A stretch of 64,000 nucleotides of DNA, from positions 3,372,001-3,436,000 of the forward strand of contig NC_045147.1 in NCBI RefSeq assembly GCF_008831285.2, read 5' to 3'. The stretch comes from Nymphaea colorata. Taxonomy: Eukaryota > Streptophyta > Magnoliopsida > Nymphaeales > Nymphaeaceae. This document shows, one piece after another, positions 33,100 through 44,739 of the stretch; within the stretch, counting starts at the first letter, position 1; each line of letters starts with the position of its first letter. A model generated the notes under the pieces. It ran no database searches, was not told the origin of the DNA, and saw only the letters and a list, made by a program, of their open reading frames with translations. Position numbers and translations under genes: made by a program.

Positions 33100-36000
33100 A
33101 AATTGGAACGGATTCAGATTTAAAAAATGACATTCGATTATATTTAGATTCAGATTCGAATACAGACTCAAGCCAGACTTATTTTTAGACAAATATCAAA
33201 TATCTAATGCTCATACATTTTGAAATCGGCCAAATTAGGTTCAAAATTTGGATTTGGATTCGGATATGAATGCAAAAAATAGATTCAAATTGTGAAATGG
33301 ATTTCTAAGTTCGGATAAATATATGACTTTTAGTTGTTCTTATTTGAATCAGAATTTAAACCCAAATGTGTAAATATCTGAAAAAGCGGATATTGTTAAA
33401 GGTGTATCTAATTCAAATCGATACACTGACATCCCCATGTATTAGGGCATCGCTTACTCACAGTCTCATGCTCAAGAGAACTGGAATTAGGGTTGAAGAG
33501 ATGTGATTAATAATATTGAGCGGATAGAGACAAAGATACTACTGGGCGACTATGAGAGGAATGGAACTATGTGGTGTATTAGAGGCCTCAAGGAAGAAAA
33601 TAAGATTGAGGTCCAGGCTTCTCACCTGAAGGATTGGAGTGCTCTAAAATAACCTGTTGTGGAGGAGAAGCTCTAAAGAGTCGGGGTACATAACAGGGAG
33701 CAATTACCATCTTCTACTTTTTGTTTTAGTAGATTGGCTTGTTCTTTTTCTAGATGTGTCCAGTCCTTTTGCAAATGCCACAATACATGTTGTTATGGTT
33801 TTACCTTTTATTACTTTATGGCTTTACCAGTCTTATATATCCTCCCCATCCATGTTCATAGTAGCCACCTCGACCCTACATCATTTCATCTAGCATTGTT
33901 TCCTCCTTGCTAGAATTATGCAACTTTACTTCCTCCTTGCTAGAATTATGCAACTTTACTTCAGCTTGGAATGCTTGTTTTGCACTTTTAATAGTTGACC
34001 TGTTCTTTTTTTTTTCATGGGCTAGACTACCTTATAGCTCAATATTAAAATAATTGGTTAGATCTTTAGATTCTTATTTAACATTAACCACATGATCAAA
34101 ACCTGGGCGGTAAGCTTCTCAAAATTTTTTCAAATACCGTTTCTTTACTATAATTTTCCCAAAATCTGCGGATTTGAAATCCTGGTAATTAGATCCGCAG
34201 TGAGGCAAACACACCCTTAATTAAAACTGATTTTTGATTACTCTCGTGGCCTCTTAAACCATGTCTTAAAGTCTCCATTAAGGATTTACAGTTTTATGTT
34301 GGTCACCTTTTTACCACAGCAATATTCTTACTTGAGAATAATCTGAGCTTCGTTTAAGATAGCACGACCAATATGAGAAAAGATAGTCCCAGCTTTTGAA
34401 AAACAGACCAGGCCTTCAATTTCTTGCTCCATTGTCCTTTAAGTACGAGCAACCAGCATTTCCCATGCAGCTTTTCTCAATGAAATCCAAAAAATTTTAA
34501 TGACAAAAACAAAATCCTCATTTTATGTGCCCAAACACGTAATTATTCCCATTAAAAATTGGTATCAGTGATTGGAAAAAATCAAAATTGTCATGTCATT
34601 TGCCATAGTAAAAGAAGTTCTCTCAAGAATTTTGTCAAATGGTTTATGCATAGACATGTTTAACTTTGCACTGAATTGTTTAGCCTTCACCAACAATCAC
34701 CACCTTACACAACAATGCTAGGTTCAATCAAACCTAAGCTCTAAACCCACTATTAGCAACAAAATGCGAGTCTAAGATGGAGTCTCATGCAATTCCTCTT
34801 TCATATTTATGTAAATTACAGATAGTAGGAAAACAGCAGCCAACTTGGGGGGACACAAAGAATCAACTGGAGAATAGAGTTTGCGGCACAAACATTTTCA
34901 ATCTACTATTTTATGTACACAACAAACATTTAGAATCTTTAATTTGGCCGTTCTCATGAAAAAAATCTGGATCCGCCTATCAACAAACTATGACTACTGC
35001 TGTCTCTAGCATCGTGAGACGATCACCAGATTCACCACAAGTGCGGGTGCACTAGAATGATGTGTTGGATCTTCACTGGCTCTTCAACCAGCTAGCCCAA
35101 TCCATGAATTGCATGTTCACCCTCGGGTCTCATGTTGACATGGAGAATGAGATTAAGTTTTAAAAGGTGATGAAGCGAGGTTAGGCGTTACGTCCGTCGT
35201 GAGGCAAGGTGTAGGCCTCACAACATTGATGAAGCGTAATTTTCATTCTCCAAATTGGCTAAGTGTAAAACATTTATAAAAGTAAAGAAAAAGTTTGGAA
35301 AAGGAGAATTAAAAAATAAATATATCAATAAAGCACAATTAAGTTACAATTACGGTATCGGACAAAAGGAGTTAAACTCACAATCACAAGAGCTTATGTA
35401 TAGTAAAACCCTACGATCGAATGAAATATTAAAGTTATTTTAAAAAATTAATTTCTAAGTAAGGTGTGTTAAGGAAGCAAATGACTGCTAAAACAGGCTT
35501 TCCTTTTCTAACGATGTGCTAAACAACGTAAAGAGACTGAAAAAAAAAAAAAACAAAAGAAACAAAGACCAAAAAAACAAAAGATTTTTTTTGAAAAATG
35601 TCTTAAAAATAATTTTCTAACTAAGATGCATTAACTAAACAAATGACCAAAAATCTGATTTATTTACACCGTAAATCATCGACAAAAAGGACTTTCAATT
35701 TTGGAAAATGCAGTAATAAGTAGTTGCCAATAAACTGACCAGCCGGAACAATATTGTGTTTCCATTCAAATGACGTTCTAGAATATTTTAAACTCCATCC
35801 AAAACGATTAAAAGCAAACTACATTGAGCCAGAAAACAAGCATTGTGCATTGAAAAGCATGAGCTGCTGCTGGAAAAGGGAAGAACACGACCAGCGGGAT
35901 AATCTTATTCAAAGTCGACCAAATGCATATGGATCGCTTTTTATCGACTTTCTTTTATGGAAATTCAATATAAGCACGATTTTAAAATCGACTCCACACC

Positions 36001-36890
36001 CGAAACCTAATTCTTGGACTGTTAAAACTCATTGTTATTAGGACAGTTTATTTGGTTTGTTTGTGGTGTACAGTTTTCTTACCATATGTTATTAAGAGGG
36101 TTTAGTGCAATAGTTTGGAGTCATGGCTAGTAGGTGGCTAATCTCTATTTCAAGTGTCAAGAAGCATCAACCTTTTATGCTACAAAAAAAGGGTTGTTAA
36201 TGTGCAATCTAAAGTGTAACAGGGACGGCACTATAAAATACTAAAAGCAAACCCTGTAAACTAAGGTGACAAGAGGAAGCTCCCACTCTGTTGGAACCTG
36301 TACTGGTTTTCTACTATACCAAAAGTCCGTTGTCTTAAATGTCAAATATGATGGCCCACCAAAATTTTGGGTAAACCATGGAGACAAAACGTGAATGTTG
36401 GGTATAACATGTAGAAGAATGTGGAATGCATAGTGCTCCCTAACAATTAATTCTTAGTGATTTGTGTCACTTTAGTTGTTTGCTATCTTGTCCAATAAAT
36501 AATTAAGGGTTAAACTCATCCAACTAAATGAGGATTCAATGGCTTGAATGTTCAACAATCGAACATCTTGACCTTGTTTGGTAGTGAAAATAGTTTGTTA
36601 CTATTCTATGAATCTATCACAAAAAACTATAGTAACTTTTTGAAGAATTTTAAAAATTTTAAACTACATGTAAGTTTCAAAAATTTTAGTTTTAATGTAT
36701 AAAAAAGAACTAAAAAATTTTACTTGAAACATTTTAAAAATTTTGAAACTATAGTTTATAGTTGTAGCTGCCGGTGCTGATGGCCCATCAACTTTGTAAT
36801 TACTTTCAACAGGAAATCGCTACATCATGCACACGTTACGCCAAACAGTTTATCTCATGAACTGTATTCGTTTCAAGTGTACGAAATTTT
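33100..36890. other. Non-coding DNA between the carboxylesterase copies
   Basis: 33,100-33,440 is a degenerate GGATTCAGATT array ending ACTGACATCCCC, like the right end of the 15.3-19.9-kb element. A 30-bp direct duplication (TTGCTAGAATTATGCAACTT) lies at 33,902-33,961. 34,380-35,240 matches 24,370-25,010 and 63,200-63,780. 35,250-35,770 resembles 25,010-25,560. 36,570-36,760 has CTTGTTTGGTAGTG and repeated TTTTAAAAATTTT, possibly a MITE. ORFs such as 33,657-33,893 and 35,754-36,041 show no recognisable domain. Confidence 0.45.
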
Positions 36891-36899
36891 AGAAAATTA

Positions 36900-37261
36900 T
36901 TCACAGCGCCCCTTTGTCAACATTTGATGCATACTACTAAATGTAACTTTTATTTAATTTCTTCTTTCTTTACGTCAACCACAAACAAACACAAAATTAA
37001 GCATACACTGAAGAAGATCACATCATTCACTTAGACACTTTGTCCTATATGTGGCATCCGTGAATCTGCAAAAAGATGTAAAGCAAAAAGGAAAAGAAAT
37101 TTTGTCGGATTCCGTCCAACTTATTGCCAATGTTCTGATTTTTTCTCCTTCTCTCGAAGACGACGATGGCAGACGTTTGGTTGGAAGTGAAGCTTTTGGC
37201 TTTTGGTACGAACAAAGGGAACCTGAAACTCATCAATCTATAATGGACGACCAGGATGGTA
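36900..37261. repeat. Carboxylesterase 3' flank shared with 28,740-29,027
   Basis: TTATTGCCAATGTTCTGATT, AATCTRTAATGGACGACYAG and other landmarks are shared in the same order, so the tandem duplication covers the 3' flank as well as the gene. Confidence 0.85.
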
Positions 37262-38244
37262 TCAACCACCGTTGATGAAAGAAGCAAATCGCTTGAGCAG
37301 CAACTTCGCCTTCTCATTCTCTGGCCTGAACAGATGAAAAACGTGTTCCTCCCCTTCCACGTCCTCCACCTCCGCCTCCCCCTTCCAACCGTTAGCAGTC
37401 AATGCTTCGTAGAGCCACCGGCCGCGGCACCGCAGGAAGTCCTTTCCGGCAATGGCTACCAAGACGCGCCGGCACCCCAGGCCAGAGAGGGACGGCGAGC
37501 CAACCGCTAGTGGATTCATAATGGGGTCGTCGACTCCAGGGCTCGCAGGGCACGCCAACTTCCATATCAACTCCACAAGTTCTGCCGACTCCGGCAACTC
37601 GCCGTCGAGGCGAGTTGACGACCAGAAGTACGGGTGGACCAGAATGATCCCGTGGATCTTCACCAGGTCTTCGATGGGCGGACCCGATCCATGAACTGCA
37701 GACGCGCCCCCGGCTCCCATGGCTACGTGGTGGACGAGGTTGGCACCCGCGCTGTCGCCGGCGAGGCGGCGAGCACAATGCGGCCGAGGTCGGCATGATC
37801 GGCGATCCACGGCTCCGTGCCTGGTCCAGTCTGACGCACCACCCACTGGAAGGCCGCCCACCAGTCGTGGTGGCAAGCGGGAACGGGATGCTCCGGAGCT
37901 AGGCGGTACTCGACGGAGACGGCGATGGCCCCCGACTCGGCGACAAGGGAGTTGACGTAGTTGTGGTAGAGAGGGGAAAAGGCAGACTCGATGAGGAAGC
38001 CACCACCATGGAAGTAGATTAACAGTGGGCGGCGGTGGTGGTTGCTGGAAAGTGGGGGGAGGTAGTGGCGGGCGGAGAGGCCAGTCTCAGGGTCGATGAG
38101 GAAGTCCTTGGAGGAGATGCCGGTAGGATGATGGTCGGTGGAGGGAGGGACCCTCTCGTTGCCGTTCAGCCTCTCTACCCAGCCGTCCTTATGGAGCCGA
38201 ATGAATCCAGGGACTTCGGCTATCAACTCTGCGGAGGAATCCAT
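37262..38244 (-). pseudogene. Second carboxylesterase, 8-bp frameshift
   Basis: A full-length paralogue of the gene at 29,028-29,993, read from MDSSAELIAE at 38,244 to FINGG at 37,262. The first frame runs to about residue 158, ending ADLGRIVLA, and carries HGGG. The second frame resumes at AGDSAGANLVHHV and keeps Ser, Asp (GKDFLRCRG) and His (EEHVFHLF). At about 37,761-37,774 the plus strand reads GCGAGGCGGCGAGCAC where the intact gene reads GCGAGCAC. The 8-bp insertion, a near-duplication of GGCGAG, shifts the frame just before the catalytic serine. Extra residues near the C-terminus (EVEDVEGEEH) are in frame. No splice sites would remove the insertion neatly. It is probably a young pseudogene; an assembly error is possible but unlikely for an 8-bp repeat slip. 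Confidence 0.88.
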
Positions 38245-38249
38245 GGTTG

Positions 38250-40331
38250 AGAGATGTGAGAGAGAGAATCTGTGTGTCTCCTGTGTGCCGGAGCCCTTCT
38301 CCTTGTAATCTTATTTGTAAATGGATGTTGTTTTCAGTTTCCTAACACTGCTTTATTTTTTATTATTTATTATCTTGTCGACATGTGGATGCTTTTATTT
38401 CAAGTGTCCCACACAGAGGATCTCTTGAAGTTTTTTTTTTTCTTTTCCAAAATAAGGTATCTGGTCAGTATATCATCGCTTCCTAACCAGAAAACAGCCT
38501 TTTATCTCAAAGTTAGAGAAGTAATCCGTGAATCTCCATACAAAGTAGTTATGATTGGTCGTATGGTTCTCCAACTGTCCAATTTTGAGCTCCCTCATAT
38601 ATATATTTGATGTATTAGTTGAACTCTAAAGCATGAGCTATTACAGGATGTGATGATGAACGTTATTTAAAATATATAATTGGAGGTCGTTCCTATGGAT
38701 CTAATCTTAGTTCATAGAACACTAGAATAGCTCAGATTCATGATGTAAAATCACCCTTCATATGCCCATTATATCTTGCAAAAAAAAAAAAATCAATAAC
38801 ATTTGATTGTCAGGCCTCGCATCCTTCTATGTTTCCATTTTCCTGTTTGAAATCAAGAATCACATGTGTACGGCTAAAATTTTCAGATCAAGTAGTTCGA
38901 TTTTAAGCAACTGGACAATTTTTTTACAATTATTTTGACTTTATGTCAAGTTCGGAGGCTGAGACATTACTTCGAAAGGCCCATGCCTGTTGGGACAATT
39001 ATCCATCCAATATAATTCTTTAAAATTTCAGTGTACATCATTGTGCACACTATATTTCAATTTGTGTCTAGACTCGTGCTTAAATTAAGAAAGGCTATTA
39101 CCATATCCTTAATAAATTTGACTGAATCTAACTTACTGATGAATAGGTCAAAAAAAAATTGGGCACATTAATGAAACAAGTGTTTTATGAATTTGTCGCA
39201 TTTTTATGGAAATTAACAATGTATTACTACCAAACCGTTTCTCAGTAATGTTTTGTATATCTCATATTTAATATTGAAGTTTATTTGAGATCATTGGGAA
39301 TCTTAGATATGGAGAGCTGATGTCAGACATTGTCCAACATCAAATCTATGGTTTTTGCGATGAGTGTCTTATATCCTCTTTCTTACTTGTTGGTTAGATA
39401 CGGTATTTGTTTATACTGTAGGTCTCATGTAAGAGGCATTTAATCTGGAAATCGGATTTAAGATTTGAGGCTACCAAACACAGGTCTGTCCAAAATAGAA
39501 GAAAGTGTGAAATGAACTTGAGAAACCGGAAAATAAATGGTCCAACTTACAAACTTTCTTAACATGGTAGATGAATTTCTTGAAGTATTTGAAAAATTGT
39601 GGATGACACAACTCGAGTAAACTAATTGGACGGCAACAATTATTTAAAAACCCCATGAAAGCAAAATTTTATCATACTCTTACGGGGTGGGGAACTGAAC
39701 TGAACCAATCGATCATCATGGAAGAATAACGAAAATGATAGCTCAAGTATTTCTAATGCATCTATGCATACAGATCCTTCTTTGTGTGTAGGAAATACAG
39801 GAGGAATATAGTAGAAAAGAGCAGTAATCATGAATTGTTCTATCGGGGGACACAGCAAATTAGTTAGACCTTTTGCAGAATGATAGGAGCATTCGATCGA
39901 GCATAAGTTGCTTGTAAGAAGAGGAAAATGATTTGAGAAGAACAATGAGCAAAAGAGTTCAGTTGTGTAGTTTCCCAATGATTTGAGACAAAAAGAGAAC
40001 AGTACATTACATCTTTCATATTCTTATCAAATCCCATCCTACTTGTGTCAAGGATTGCCAATTTCTTAACAGATTACAGTGCCCCAATATCGGATGTCTG
40101 CTTTACAAGATTGCAGAAACTGACTTAATTTCTCTTCTTTATTTGTCCTAGAGTGGAAATTTTTTTTAGGCACGAAGAAGCGAGCTGGCATAAAATAGTA
40201 TGGATCCTTTTTATTGTGAAAGGTTGATGCACGAGTTTCATTGTATGAGTCATCATGGTCCACAAGGATATTTTTATTATAAGCTCCAAACAGGAAAAAT
40301 AACTCAGCATGAAAGTGGTGAAGGACAATTA
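38250..40331. other. Intergenic; carboxylesterase 5' flank then nothing recognised
   Basis: 38,250-38,340 resembles the upstream flank of the intact carboxylesterase (GTTTTCAGTTT). 38,640-38,950 matches 32,290-32,600. 39,200-40,330 has short ORFs on both strands with no recognised motif. Confidence 0.45.
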
Positions 40332-40531
40332 TGTTACAGAGAACATTTGAGGCTGTTCAAGAATGTGAAATTATTAATTCATAAAATTCGTTAATTATTT
40401 TTCTTGCTTTCTTTGCACATTGTCCCCTTATTATAACTATAAATAAGTGTTGAGAAATGAAATACGTATGCGCTCGTACTCTAGTTTCTATTCTTTCTAC
40501 TCTTCATGTAGTTGGACTCAATTTTTGTACA
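40332..40531 (+). repeat. Candidate 5' LTR of a copia fragment
   Basis: It begins TGTTACAGAG and ends TTTTTGTACA, immediately followed by the primer-binding site TGGTATCAGAG. ACTATAAATAAG at about 40,437 would be its TATA box. At about 200 bp it is short for an LTR, and no second copy is visible in the window, so the left border is inferred. Confidence 0.55.
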
Positions 40532-40542
40532 TGGTATCAGAG
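40532..40542 (+). other. tRNA-iMet primer-binding site
   Basis: TGGTATCAGAG is the classic plant copia PBS complementary to the 3' end of initiator methionine tRNA, directly after the putative LTR end. Confidence 0.75.
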
Positions 40543-40614
40543 TAATGTCCACGACTTGCTGGGTGATATTCTTATCCCAATGGTGGAACACTGCATGTAG
40601 GATCAGAGTCTCTC

Positions 40615-41905
40615 GGACATGTCAACTAGGTGGATTCTTCCAACCCTTATTACTTGCATCATTATGACAATCCTAAAGTTGTTCTGGTTTCACAACTCTT
40701 GATTGAAGATAACTACCTTATATGGAGCCATAAAATGACTATGGCATTGTCTGCCAAAAACAAGCTAGGGTTTGTGGATGGAAGTCTTCACCAACCAAGC
40801 ATCGCTACACCAGAGTTTATGACTTGGAGACACTGAAATCATATGGTATTTTCTTGGATTCTCAATTCTATTTCTTGTGAGATTATGGGTAGTGTGATTT
40901 ATGCTACTTCTGCCATAGATGTGTGGATTGAACTTAGAGAATGGTTCACTCAAGGGGTAGCACCATGAAAATACCAATTACAATATGTTACTTCTCGTCT
41001 ATCAGAAAACATCATGACTGTTGTTGCATACTATATTAAAATCAAATCGTTGTAGGATAAACTATGCTCTTATGAGCCTCTACCTGAGTGCTCTTGTGGT
41101 GGTATGAAACTCATGGCAAAGTGGTTGCAAGAGGATCGTGTTATTAAATTTCTAACGAGACTGAATGGCACATTCACTAGTTTTATAAGATAAATTCTAT
41201 TGTGTCACCCATTGCCTTCAATTTCCAAGGTTTACTCTCTTGTACTTCAAGAAGAAAAGCAGAGAGAGGCATGAGTGATGAGCAATCCAGTTGAGAATGT
41301 TGGTTTGCCCACTATTGGTAGGGATCTCAAGCTTGTTAAAGGCTGAAACAACAAAAAAATCTCAATATTATTGCAACTATTGCAAAATTTCAAGGCATAC
41401 CAAAGAGAGATATTTCAAAGTAAATGGATATTTTTCAAATACTAAAGATGGCAATGAAAGGTATGTGAAATGTGCTCCCTACTTGTCTTCTGATGACCAC
41501 TTTGGTGAAAAACCTCAATCTATAGCTTCAACTTCTGCTGCAATAAACAAAGATCTCAATAAAGATTCTGCACCTTTCTTTACAATAGAAAAATACAATC
41601 ATATCAAACTTCTTAAAGATCGCTCATCTGCCCAGTGTAGTTCTGTAGCTATGTCTGTTCACTCTTCTGGTACTTGGATTTTGGACAACGGCACAAGTGA
41701 TTGTATGTGTGTCATTGAACATTATGATCAATGTGTCACTTTTTCAGTCCTCATTTCCTGTTAGACTACCTGACAATGAACTAGTTTCAGCTACTCATAT
41801 TGGACAAGTCCAGTTATCTCCTAACCTTATGGTGCAAAATGTCTATTATCTTCCCAATTTTAAATTCAATCTTGTTTCCATAAGTAAAGTTCTACTTAAC
41901 TTCTA
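40615..41905 (+). pseudogene. Copia gag / protease fragment, 3' truncated
   Basis: Plus-strand frames read NPYYLHHYDNP, DNYLIWSHKMTMALSAKNKL and GFVDGSL (gag N-terminus of plant Ty1/copia), then YVTSRLSENI and DRVIKFLTRLNGTF (gag core). A CCHC-like CNYCKISRHTKERYFK follows, then WILDNGTSD (decayed protease motif, normally DSG-TD) and VYYLPNFKFNLVSISK. Multiple stops and frameshifts break it. The sequence ends before integrase and RT. It is a different family from the element at 49-54 kb. Confidence 0.85.
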
Positions 41906-43425
41906 CTTATTTTGATGTTGATACTTAAAAACATAAGATTAAAATATGCTTTTTGACATGCCGCTAGAATTTTATAGGAGGAGAAAACTAAAACTCGCAT
42001 ACGAATAAGTAAAGTATCTATTTAGGTTTTTTAAAAAATGATAAATTAACAATTGACTTTCAGCTATTTGAACTCTCATTGTAGGTAGAAGGAAGATAAT
42101 AAGGAAGAGGATATGCCGGAAAATCTTGGAAAGGAGAGGATTATAAAAATGGTTAAACCTTGGAAGAGGAAGAGGATATAAAATTTGAAATCTTGTAAAA
42201 GAAAGGACCATTCTAAAAATGATTAATACTCTAAGGGTTATAGCTCAGGAAAAAAAAAACATTTTCCTTCTATTTACAGTGACTCTTTGGTCAACACTCA
42301 ATGCATACTCCTAAATTTGACTTTCACCTTATTCTTCTGTAACAACCACAAACAGCACATTATATTCAAAGAGAAAATTTACATCGTTGAAAGTTTGATT
42401 TGTAAGTAGCTGCACAAGTCATTCTCAATTATATTGTAGTTCGTCCTTTTTCTAAACTCTATCAAGTCTTCTGTCAAATAAGGAGGCTGAGACATCCCAC
42501 CATCTTTTGCCAGCTTGGGTTCCCTTGTTTTCATCAAATTCTTGCAAAAAGAATAGTGTCAGATCATAGATATCTGAAGATTGGTTGGTAAAAATGGGGC
42601 AAAAAAGGTTTAAATTTGGGTTGCGTCCAACTTTTTATCAGATTGGGCTTAGTCAGATTTTAGGGTTTGGAATTACATTTAGACTTCATTTTTTATAAGT
42701 AAACTTGGAGCTGCCTGGAATCAAATCTGCCGTTTGTAGGATTTATCCAACTTGAATTAAGATTCAGCTATGATCAGTTGTAGAACTAATGTGTTATTCC
42801 TTAACCTGTGGTGAAGGAAATCAGCCGGAACTATTATTTTTATGTTTTGAAAAAAATATATTAAGAATTGATTTTCACCTATTTGAACTGTGGTAGGTTA
42901 GATAGAGGGAAGACGATACAATTGAAAATCTTGGAAAGGAGAAGGGATTTTCTAACAATGACCAAACCTTCAAAAGAGAAAAGGACTATCATAACCATGG
43001 TTAATACGGCGTAGGTTACTGGAAGTTACCTTTTTATTAAAATCTGACGTCCAGAGTCTACCTAACACAATTGCTGGTTGAGAATAAACTATTATTAGAT
43101 CCGACCTTCATGCTGCTCATCAAGTCAGCAGCTGACAAGCGTCTCTTATGATTATTAAGTCTTAGTATATTTAAAATTAGGCAAAATGCTGAGTTTTGTT
43201 GCCCGTTATGAATTATTAATTAAACTTATCATATCATCCATCGCCTACTTGCCTAAAAGTACTTCAAATGATTCACAGTTATTATGGATATTATTGTATA
43301 TTTGCTACTCTCTTAGCCTTCAGCCAGGGGCGGTGCCATAAACTTTTGACCAAGAGGCACTAAATATATAGTGAATAAAAAACGTATAAATTAAAAGAAC
43401 TATAACTTAAAAAGCAAATCAAATA
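41906..43425. other. Non-coding, no gene
   Basis: A/T-rich DNA. Related phrases recur at 42,000-42,240 and 42,840-43,020 (GGAAAATCTTGGAAAGGAGA), so part is an internal duplication. At about 43,325 CAGGGGCGGTGCCATAAACT looks like a hAT terminal sequence, facing the transposase relic that follows. Confidence 0.4.
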
Positions 43426-43429
43426 TTCA

Positions 43430-43800
43430 TAATTATGAACAAATTTACAATTGGCTTCAAAAAACAAAACAAATGACTATAGTTATGAATAAATTTATAA
43501 TTAGCTTCAAAAAGTAAATTTAATAACTATACTTTTGTACAAATTTACAATTAGTCCCAAAAAGTAAATCAAATGAAAAAGACTGTAGGTCTACACATAT
43601 TTATAGTTGGCTCCCAAAACAAAACAAATAGTTATAGTTTTGTACAGCTTTACAATTGGACCCAAAAAAACAAATCAAATAGTTATAGTTCAATTATAGA
43701 ATTAAAATTGGCCCAAAAATCAAATCAAATGGCTATAGTTCTGTACAAATTTATCATTGGCTTCAAAAAAGCAAAACATATAACTATAATTGCAAATAAA
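43430..43800. repeat. Degenerate ~50-60-bp tandem repeat
   Basis: About six or seven units built around ATAGTTNTGTACAAATTTA followed by CAATTGGCTTCAAAAA and a poly-A-like AAACAAAT tail. Units vary in length and sequence. The ORF across it is a by-product. Confidence 0.75.
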
Positions 43801-43804
43801 CTCA

Positions 43805-44215
43805 CATTCAGCCCAGTTGATGTTTCATATTCTGGAAACAAAGCATGATTGTTTCATCAATGGTGTTGTCAAATGTATCCTTCTCAATGTAAGTAATCAA
43901 AGCATCATTGACTCATCATCTCTCATTTTGTTACGAAACCAAGTTTTGATATTATCATGGCTGAGAATATTTTCAACACTTTTTGTTGCAATTGATAAAG
44001 TTAGTGTCAACTTGATCAGCAAATACACCAAATGAACTGCTATATGCTTTCTTGTTGTTATAATTATTTGTGCAAGTTCTACCAAAGAATTTAAATGTGA
44101 AAACTCCATAAGGTCTTCATATCTTTGATATGTAATTTTGATATCTAAGTCTTTTCATGCATATTCCAGGAAAGTCTTTAGGATAGAACTCAGCAAGACG
44201 AACTAAGTTACCTAT
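43805..44215 (-). pseudogene. hAT (ZMYM1-like) transposase C-terminus
   Basis: On the minus strand: LVRLAEFYPKDFPG at about 44,215-44,170, then HLVYLLIKLTLTLSIATKSV, ENILSHDNIKTWFRNKMRDD at about 44,030-43,925, then a broken end with EGYI. This is the hAT dimerisation domain of the plant ZMYM1-like transposase family, where related proteins have TASVERAFSAM-IVK-RLRN-M. Stops follow. The relic at positions 1-960 is from the middle of the same protein family but is not part of this copy. Confidence 0.8.
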
Positions 44216-44374
44216 ATCAAAAGTCTAGTAGGTCATTAAGGGTACAAAGTTACCTATATCAAAAGTCTAGTAGGTCATTAAGGGTACTAAGTTACCTATA
44301 TCAAAAGTCTAGTAGGTCATTAAGGGTACTAAGTTACCTATATCAAAAGTCTAATAGGTCATTAAGGGTTAACT
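44207..44374. repeat. 42-bp tandem repeat, four copies
   Basis: Units start GTTACCTATATCAAAAGTCT at 44,207, 44,249, 44,291 and 44,333, differing by one to three bases. They begin inside the DNA encoding the transposase relic, so the expansion postdates it. Confidence 0.95.
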
Positions 44375-44739
44375 TCTTTGGGGAAAGAAAGCAGACTTGC
44401 AAATGATGTGCAAATGTTAAGACATTATTTGATAGAATAAGGACTGATCAATTTCAAGCTATGATGGAGCTGCATATGGAGGTTTGTATTGGACAAATGC
44501 AGAGATGTTGGCAAGAGATGGATTTGTGACAGTTCCACTATAGTGCCCTGTTGAGAAAGAGTCAACTTTAATTTGAATAAGTCAAGTCTGATCCCATCAA
44601 AGGTCATTGAAACAAGAGTTTTAGTAGTTGGTTATGTCCCTTCTTGAACAGCTTTTCGTAATTGAATCAACACGTTCGTAATAGTCTAGCCTTCGAATCT
44701 TGGTCTATTTGTGTGAAAACAATTCTTTGGCTTAAACAT

